Source of the DNA: an uncultured Microcaldota archaeon
GTDB lineage: Archaea > Micrarchaeota > Micrarchaeia > Anstonellales > Anstonellaceae
Assembly: GCA_903923795.1 (NCBI GenBank)
Contig: CAIXYX010000077.1
Location: 1 to 9,731 of the forward strand
DNA: 9,731 nt
Direction: 5' to 3'
In this document: in pieces, positions 5,485 to 9,731 of the stretch
Position numbering within the stretch: position 1 is the stretch's first letter
Layout: each line of letters begins with the position of its first letter
The notes under the pieces: generated by a model
Told to the model about the DNA's origin: nothing
What the model saw: only the letters and a program-made list of their open reading frames with translations
The model's database searches: none
Position numbers and translations under genes: made by a program

Positions 5485-6939
5485 TCAATACTGCCTCGCC
5501 ACATAAGCCCAATGTTTCGCATCCCGGCCGCACTGCACGCATTTCTCCTTAGCATGCGGCGGCTTCTCGTCGTATTTGATGCCCCGCACGTCTCCGGCGA
5601 ATTTAGCCTTTATCTCATCCGCGCAGGCTTTTCCCTCATTTTTCTCCATAGAGCAATACGGCACGCGCACTATGCAGCCTTTCTCAAGTGCCGCCTTAAG
5701 CTCATCCATCGTGGCAGCATGCGATAAGTGGGCCTTGAAATAATCATCAGCCTTGGCGGTGAGGCGGGCCGAGAGCAGTGAGCCCTCTTTTCTGACAATC
5801 TCGATGGCTGACGCCAATGGCACCGTGGCTTTTGTTTTCGGCGGCGCATCGCGCACAACAAGCGTGAGCGTTTTCTGCTCGGCTTCTCTGCCACCAACTT
5901 CAACTCGAAGAGGCACGCCCTGCAATTCCCAATGATTGTATTTGAAGCCCGGCGTGTTTGGCGAGTCATCAACTTTCGCCCTTATGCCGGCGCGTGTCAG
6001 CATCTCCAACACTTCTTGACAATATTGCAGAATAGCTGTCCCATCCTTGTCTTTGCCCAAGATGGGCACTATGACGACTTGCAAAGGCGCGAAGTCATAC
6101 GGCAGCACAAGACCCCTGTTGTCACCGTGCACCGAGAACATCGCGCCATAAATGCGGGAAATCGCCGGCCCATAGCAAGTCTGCCAAACAGGCGCCCTTT
6201 CTCCCTTGTCATTTTGGTAATACACGTTGAATGCTTTGGCGAAATTCGTGCCCAATAGGTGGGTTGAGGGCAATTGGAGCACTCTTCCATCCGGCATGAG
6301 CGTGTCGGCAGCATATGTGTGCACAGCGCCTGGGAATTTGTCCCACTCCGGCCTCTGGAAGAAGAGGAAAGGTATCCCGAACTGCTCGAACAAGACGGCC
6401 TGTGTCATCTCCATGTCCTCGCGCACTTGTCCCCTCGCTCCGGCCTCGTCGGCGAAGCAGTCGTGCGCCTCTATCCAGTGGAATTCGCGCGATCGGAAAA
6501 AAGGCTTGGTGGCCTTCGTCTCATAGCGCCACACCTGGCATGACTGGTAGATTTTCAGAGGGAGGTCGGCTGTGCCTTGAATCCACAATGCATACATCTG
6601 ATACATGGCCGTTTCAGAGGTAGGGCGCATGGCAAGCCTTTCCTCGAGCTTATTTCCTCCAGCCATCTCCACCCAGAACACTTGCGGCGTGAAGCCCTCG
6701 ACATGCTCGCCCTCAATCTTGAAATTCGATTCGGGAATAAGCGCGGGGAAAAGCGCAGGGGAATGTCCTCTCCTCTCGAGCTCAGCTTCATACGCCGTAT
6801 ACATCAGCTTCATGCTCTTGACCGACCAAGGGCGGAAGACTACGAAGCCCTTGACATTGTAGCGCAGGTCCGCCAGTTCGGCCGATGAGATGATGGTGTT
6901 GAACCATTCGGAGAAGTTCTTTTGTTTGTCGATGTCCAT
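5485..6939 (-). CDS. proS: Prolyl-tRNA synthetase, archaeal/eukaryotic type
   Basis: Class II enzyme that charges tRNA-Pro with proline in the cytoplasm. I chose the start at 6939 (MDIDKQKNFSEWF, 484 aa), since this is where the family begins and a TATA-like box lies about 28 bp before it. An open frame 18 codons longer, from 6993, would run through that box. Visible motifs are RPTSET (105-110, substrate loop), motif 2 in VWRYE...FFRSREFHWIEAHD (137-160), motif 3 HGDNRGLVLP (271-280, Arg275), and the anticodon-binding domain from about 285. The C-terminal zinc-type domain has Cys429, Cys439, Cys467 and Cys470, and the protein ends ARQY with the C-terminal Tyr typical of this type. No bacterial-type editing insertion is present. 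No Shine-Dalgarno precedes the start, so the mRNA is probably leaderless. Confidence 0.96.
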   Translation of the reverse strand: MDIDKQKNFSEWFNTIISSAELADLRYNVKGFVVFRPWSVKSMKLMYTAYEAELERRGHSPALFPALIPESNFKIEGEHVEGFTPQVFWVEMAGGNKLEERLAMRPTSETAMYQMYALWIQGTADLPLKIYQSCQVWRYETKATKPFFRSREFHWIEAHDCFADEAGARGQVREDMEMTQAVLFEQFGIPFLFFQRPEWDKFPGAVHTYAADTLMPDGRVLQLPSTHLLGTNFAKAFNVYYQNDKGERAPVWQTCYGPAISRIYGAMFSVHGDNRGLVLPYDFAPLQVVIVPILGKDKDGTAILQYCQEVLEMLTRAGIRAKVDDSPNTPGFKYNHWELQGVPLRVEVGGREAEQKTLTLVVRDAPPKTKATVPLASAIEIVRKEGSLLSARLTAKADDYFKAHLSHAATMDELKAALEKGCIVRVPYCSMEKNEGKACADEIKAKFAGDVRGIKYDEKPPHAKEKCVQCGRDAKHWAYVARQY

Positions 6940-6960
6940 ATCGGGGATTTGAGCAACAAG

Positions 6961-6971
6961 GCTAATAAATC
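6961..6971. promoter_or_regulatory. AT-rich element in the proS/RuBisCO divergent gap
   Basis: CTAATAAAT on the plus strand reads ATTTATTAG on the minus strand, a good TATA-like box about 28 bp before the prolyl-tRNA synthetase ATG. In the plus direction the same element would place transcription start near 6993, leaving an 18-nt RuBisCO leader that includes its Shine-Dalgarno. It is the only clear TATA-like element in the 71 bp gap, so both genes may share it. Confidence 0.5.
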
Positions 6972-7010
6972 TCCTCGATGTCCCTCCAAACAAGCAGAGG
7001 GGTGAATCTG

Positions 7011-8288
7011 ATGGCTTATGGCGGTTATGGCGGCTATGTGCGGCTGGGCTCTCATCCCGACCCGGACGAATTCCTCATCGCCACTTTCAAGACCGTGCCC
7101 GGGCCAGGGCGTACGCTTCATCAAGCGGCCGAAGCCATCGCCGCCGAGAGTTCGATTGGCACATGGACCAGTTTGTCGACAATGCAGCAACGAGTCCTCT
7201 CCAGGTTGCAGGCGCGTATCTTTTTCATGGACAAGAAAAAAGGAATCCTCAAAGCCGCCTACCCAATCGAGCTTTTCGAACCCGACAACTCCTCACAAAT
7301 CCTCTCCGACATTGCCGGCAACATTTTCGGCATGAAAGAGGTCGCCTCCCTGTGCCTGACGGATTTCGACGCGCCGAAGAAATATCTCGAAACATTTGCT
7401 GGGCCCGCATTCGGAAGAGAGGGAGTGCGAAAAATAGTGGGCACAGACAAAAAAGGAAAAAGGCGTCCTCACCTGGGCACCATCGTAAAACCAAAAGTCG
7501 GCCTCTCGCCAAAAGAGGGCGCCAAAGTCGCCTATGATTCGTGGGCCGGAGGCCTCGACTTCGTCAAAGACGACGAGAATCTCACCAGCCATCCATTCTC
7601 GCGTTTCGAGGAAAGAGTCGTCAGATATTTGGAGGCGAGAGACAAGGCCGAATCAGAAACCGGTCACAAGAAAGTCTATGCTCCGAACATCACTGCTCCG
7701 GCAGACCTCATGCTCCGCCGAGCAGAACTCGTCCGCTCTCACGGCGGTGAATGCATGATGATAGACGTTGTCACTGCCGGCCTCTCCGCCGTGCAATTCA
7801 TGCGCCACCAAAACCTCAAGCTCTTCATCCACGCGCACAGGGCAATGTATGCGGCCTATGCGCGCAATCCGAATCACGGCATGTCCATGCGCTGCCTCGC
7901 CAAGCTCTGCCGAATGTGCGGCACAGACCAATTGCACATCGGCGCGATGCTGGGCAAGATGGAAGGCTCTGTGGATGATGTCATGCAAATCCACAGGGAC
8001 ATAAACGGAGTCGGCGAGAGAAAGCAATGGTCCCGCATAAAACCAGTCTTCTCCGTATGCTCCGGCGGTCTTTCCCCATTGCAAATCCCCGGACTCTACA
8101 AAATCATCGGCGACGATGCCGTATACCAGTGCGGAGGCGGCGTGCATGGTCATCCGGGCGGCACAAGAGCGGGCGCGAAAGCGCTCGTTCAATCATTGCA
8201 GGCCGCGAAAAATGGCGTGAGCTTGGCTGAATATGCCAAATATCATCCCGAATTGGCGCAAGCGCTGGCAATTTGGCAAAAGAGATGA
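7011..8288 (+). CDS. rbcL: RuBisCO large subunit, archaeal form III-like
   Basis: Ribulose-1,5-bisphosphate carboxylase, which in archaea usually feeds AMP-derived ribose into 3-phosphoglycerate. I chose ATG 7011 (425 aa) because GAGGGGTGA (6997-7005) is a strong Shine-Dalgarno 5 nt before it; ATG 6978 has none. Catalytic residues (spinach numbers in brackets) are all present: Glu46 (60), Lys160 (175), Lys162 (177), carbamylated Lys186 (201) with Asp188 and Glu189 in KDDEN, His276 and Arg277 (294/295), His309 (327), loop-6 Lys316 in GKMEG (334), Ser351 in SGGLSP (379) and the GGG at 375-377 (403/404). It is therefore a true RuBisCO, not a RuBisCO-like protein. The KDDENLTS motif and length fit form III; the subtype is uncertain. 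Odd points are a Gly/Tyr-rich N-terminus (AYGGYGGY) and loop 6 reading HIGAMLGKMEG. No small subunit, phosphoribulokinase or AMP-pathway gene is in the window. Confidence 0.93.
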   Translation: MAYGGYGGYVRLGSHPDPDEFLIATFKTVPGPGRTLHQAAEAIAAESSIGTWTSLSTMQQRVLSRLQARIFFMDKKKGILKAAYPIELFEPDNSSQILSDIAGNIFGMKEVASLCLTDFDAPKKYLETFAGPAFGREGVRKIVGTDKKGKRRPHLGTIVKPKVGLSPKEGAKVAYDSWAGGLDFVKDDENLTSHPFSRFEERVVRYLEARDKAESETGHKKVYAPNITAPADLMLRRAELVRSHGGECMMIDVVTAGLSAVQFMRHQNLKLFIHAHRAMYAAYARNPNHGMSMRCLAKLCRMCGTDQLHIGAMLGKMEGSVDDVMQIHRDINGVGERKQWSRIKPVFSVCSGGLSPLQIPGLYKIIGDDAVYQCGGGVHGHPGGTRAGAKALVQSLQAAKNGVSLAEYAKYHPELAQALAIWQKR

Positions 8289-8303
8289 GCATAGTCTTGC
8301 CCG

Positions 8304-8312
8304 CATTTTTGG
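8304..8312 (+). terminator. Weak T-run after RuBisCO
   Basis: A T5 run (8306-8310) lies 18 bp past the RuBisCO stop and just before a new TATA-like box. It is a short, weak archaeal-style termination signal without a stem. Confidence 0.25.
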
Positions 8313-8318
8313 GGAAGG

Positions 8319-8359
8319 CTTTAAAATCATCGGCAACGAGGCCAATCAATATCGGGTGG
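8319..8359 (+). promoter_or_regulatory. TATA-like box and Shine-Dalgarno of the surface-protein operon
   Basis: CTTTAAAA (8319-8326), preceded by a purine-rich GGGGAAGG that could be the BRE, would start transcription near 8349. GGGTGG (8354-8359) follows 4 nt before the ATG at 8364 as the ribosome binding site. This suggests the two surface genes are transcribed separately from RuBisCO. Confidence 0.5.
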
Positions 8360-8363
8360 CATC

Positions 8364-9170
8364 ATGCGCGCGTTCCTCATCCTCCTCATATCTTTCTGCG
8401 CATTCGGTGCGTTATTCGCTGACCCTCTCATCAATTATACAGGCAATTATTCCGCATGCCCCGGCTGGACAGCATATGCCGCCGCCAGCAGTTCTGATTA
8501 CGCCCTCAACGACTCCCATGGCTATTCGCGCGCATGCCAGAATGTCACATACATCTCCTATTGCGTCTCGCGCCCGAATTTCATAGATTACGACACCTCG
8601 AGGAGCTACTGGGGCATCAACTGCACTGACAGCAATTATTGCCAGGGCTGGACCCGCGCATATCCAGAATCCGCAGTCAATATCACCGAGACCGACCCAG
8701 CCACAAATTTCACAAGGCAATGCACCGTCTCCTCCTATGTCGCATGGTGCATCAAGGAGATAACCGTTGTCGACTACACCATCGGCCACCGCTACAACCA
8801 GACAAGCTGCACGGACTGGCAGCAGAACTGCGGCTTCGCGCCCGACAAAACCCAGAGCCGCACCGAGCGCAGCGTTGGCGGCAGGTGCAGGTACTGCAAC
8901 GACACCACCTACCGCTATTTCTGCAACAATTCGGGCCAAGTCTCATGGGGGGACGCGCAGGTGCAGACCTCGTGCGCCCCGTGGGGCCTCTGCCTCCAAT
9001 TCGACCAGAGCGGCCTGCCCGGCTCGAATTCCACATCATCATCCTCTTCCTCTTCGTTCAAGCTCCCGGCCATATCTTTCGACATGCCCGCGGTGACCAT
9101 CGCCGTGCTCTTCGGTGTCACGTTCACTGCCATATTGCTGCTGTTCTTCGGCCGCCAAAAGACCGAATAG
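8364..9170 (+). CDS. Secreted Cys-rich repeat protein with C-terminal anchor
   Basis: I do not recognise the family. The 268-aa protein has a signal peptide (about 1-19, ending GALFA before DP), an extracellular region, a Ser-rich stalk (about 222-231), a C-terminal transmembrane helix (about 244-263) and a six-residue tail GRQKTE. The outer region holds three tandem repeats of about 54-63 residues that start at Cys32, Cys93 and Cys156. Each has a pair spaced C-x8-C (58/67, 120/129, 178/187), and the first two repeats share C-x19-C after it (67/87, 129/149). Short 6-7 residue steps link one repeat to the next (87/93, 149/156, 204/210). W-rich GWT and SCTDW/NCTDS motifs recur. About ten N-x-S/T sequons suggest heavy glycosylation. 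A disulfide-bonded surface or adhesion role is inference. It starts a two-gene operon. Confidence 0.85.
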   Translation: MRAFLILLISFCAFGALFADPLINYTGNYSACPGWTAYAAASSSDYALNDSHGYSRACQNVTYISYCVSRPNFIDYDTSRSYWGINCTDSNYCQGWTRAYPESAVNITETDPATNFTRQCTVSSYVAWCIKEITVVDYTIGHRYNQTSCTDWQQNCGFAPDKTQSRTERSVGGRCRYCNDTTYRYFCNNSGQVSWGDAQVQTSCAPWGLCLQFDQSGLPGSNSTSSSSSSSFKLPAISFDMPAVTIAVLFGVTFTAILLLFFGRQKTE

Positions 9171-9198
9171 AACAAAGACCAAAGATGAGGTGTTGCTG

Positions 9199-9731
9199 AT
9201 GAGATTTAATCTTCTGGTTTTCCTGTTCGCATTCGCCATGCTTTTCGGATGCTTCGGTTTCGGCGCGCCGCAAGCCCCGCCATACCAGCCGCCGGCGTAT
9301 GCGCCGCAAGCTCCTTCGCCATCTGTGCAGACTCTGAATAATTCTCCTGCGCCAATCCCCGCGCCAGCCGCTCCGGCGCAAGAGCCGCCGCCAGAACTCA
9401 TCGTCACATCCCCCAACGACACCGCGCAAATCAACAACACTACTGAAGTTGCTCCCATCATTCCCACCGAACCCGGCATCGGGGACCTCAATTCATCAGA
9501 GCCTGCCCAAAACACCTCTGACAACTCCACCGCCCCCGCAGGCCCCATATGCGGAGGCTTTGGCACATCAGACCAGCTCGACTGCATCGCCACTGCCGCC
9601 ATCAGCCAAAAGAACGTCGGACTCTGCACCCAGCTCGTAACATATGACGACCGCATCAAATGCTTCAACCGCTGGTGCAATTCCGGCGCGCGGGATTACC
9701 ACAAATGCTCTGCGCTGGCAGACAAAAACGA
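9199..9731 (+). CDS. Pro-rich lipoprotein with Cys-rich domain, 3' truncated
   Basis: The frame starts at ATG 9199, with GAGGTG (9187-9192) 6 nt upstream, and stays open to the right edge (177 codons seen), so the C-terminus is outside the window. The first 18 residues are a hydrophobic leader with a lipobox-like LFGC (Cys18), so lipid anchoring is likely. Residues about 23-65 are a Pro/Ala/Gln-rich linker (QAPPYQPPAYAPQAP), followed by a Thr/Asn/Ser-rich stretch with several sequons. From about 118 begins a compact Cys-rich domain: Cys118, 129, 143, 155, 160 and 170, with the pattern DCIATAAISQKNVGLC...RIKCFNRWC that looks helical and may recur further on. Function is unknown. It lies 28 bp behind the Cys-rich repeat protein and is probably co-transcribed and displayed with it. 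Confidence 0.85.
   Translation, partial: MRFNLLVFLFAFAMLFGCFGFGAPQAPPYQPPAYAPQAPSPSVQTLNNSPAPIPAPAAPAQEPPPELIVTSPNDTAQINNTTEVAPIIPTEPGIGDLNSSEPAQNTSDNSTAPAGPICGGFGTSDQLDCIATAAISQKNVGLCTQLVTYDDRIKCFNRWCNSGARDYHKCSALADKN

Noticed and set aside
6940..6993. N-terminal extension of prolyl-tRNA synthetase by 18 residues
   Set aside because: The extra codons run through the TATA-like element, have no ribosome binding site, and are not expected from the family's start.
7653..8192. Minus-strand open frame (179 codons) opposite RuBisCO
   Set aside because: It covers the catalytic core of RuBisCO on the other strand and shows no recognisable motif; it is a shadow frame.
8639..9199. Plus-strand open frame (186 codons) overlapping the Cys-rich protein
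   Set aside because: An out-of-frame reading rich in Arg, His and Pro, with no signal peptide; the overlapping gene has a coherent domain layout.
9039..9680. Minus-strand open frame (213 codons) opposite the surface-protein pair
   Set aside because: It spans the junction of two plus-strand genes with clear signal sequences and good Shine-Dalgarno sites; its Gly/Ala-rich product is the complement of their Pro/Ala/Ser codons.
1..9731. CRISPR array, insertion sequence or integrase
   Set aside because: I saw no regularly spaced repeats, transposase motifs or terminal inverted repeats anywhere in the window.

Overview
This window is almost certainly from an archaeon. It carries A-type (V/A) ATP synthase genes, an archaeal-type prolyl-tRNA synthetase and a form III-like RuBisCO. 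It also has a tRNA gene with an intron at the archaeal 37/38 position and no encoded CCA, GGTGAT-type Shine-Dalgarno sites, and AT-rich TATA-like boxes at archaeal spacing. The compact layout, the relaxed splicing motif of the tRNA intron, and a form III-like RuBisCO alongside an A-type ATPase would fit a DPANN lineage such as Micrarchaeota or Diapherotrites. That placement is inference, not something the sequence proves.

Layout. Positions 1-3824 (+) are the end of an A-type ATPase operon: subunit A (5' end outside the window), subunit B, a small unrecognised gene, then subunit D. The 5' end of the subunit D gene is partly duplicated 97 bp upstream, with a perfect GC-rich hairpin between the copies. 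Positions 3907-4482 (+) encode a flavodoxin-fold NAD(P)H-dependent FMN reductase. This gene converges on a minus-strand block, 6939 down to 4507: prolyl-tRNA synthetase, an intron-containing tRNA-Gln(UUG), and a lipoprotein-like alpha/beta hydrolase whose ATG is the base directly after the tRNA discriminator base. RuBisCO (7011-8288, +) is divergent from prolyl-tRNA synthetase across a 71 bp gap with one AT-rich promoter element. From 8364 to the right edge (+) lies a cell-surface cluster. It has a secreted, Cys-rich, heavily sequon-bearing protein with three internal repeats and a C-terminal membrane anchor, then a Pro-rich lipoprotein with a Cys-rich domain that runs off the window.

How the genes work together. 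The ATPase genes are one assembly. RuBisCO of this type usually works in nucleotide (AMP) salvage, turning ribulose-1,5-bisphosphate and CO2 into 3-phosphoglycerate; its usual partners (AMP phosphorylase, R15P isomerase) are not in the window. Prolyl-tRNA synthetase and tRNA-Gln are translation functions lying side by side. The last two genes look like a two-gene envelope operon of unknown role.

The points most worth a second look are the zero-spacing tRNA-Gln/hydrolase junction, the relaxed bulge-helix-bulge of the tRNA intron, the duplicated and hairpin-bearing leader of the subunit D gene, and the three-repeat disulfide-type surface protein.
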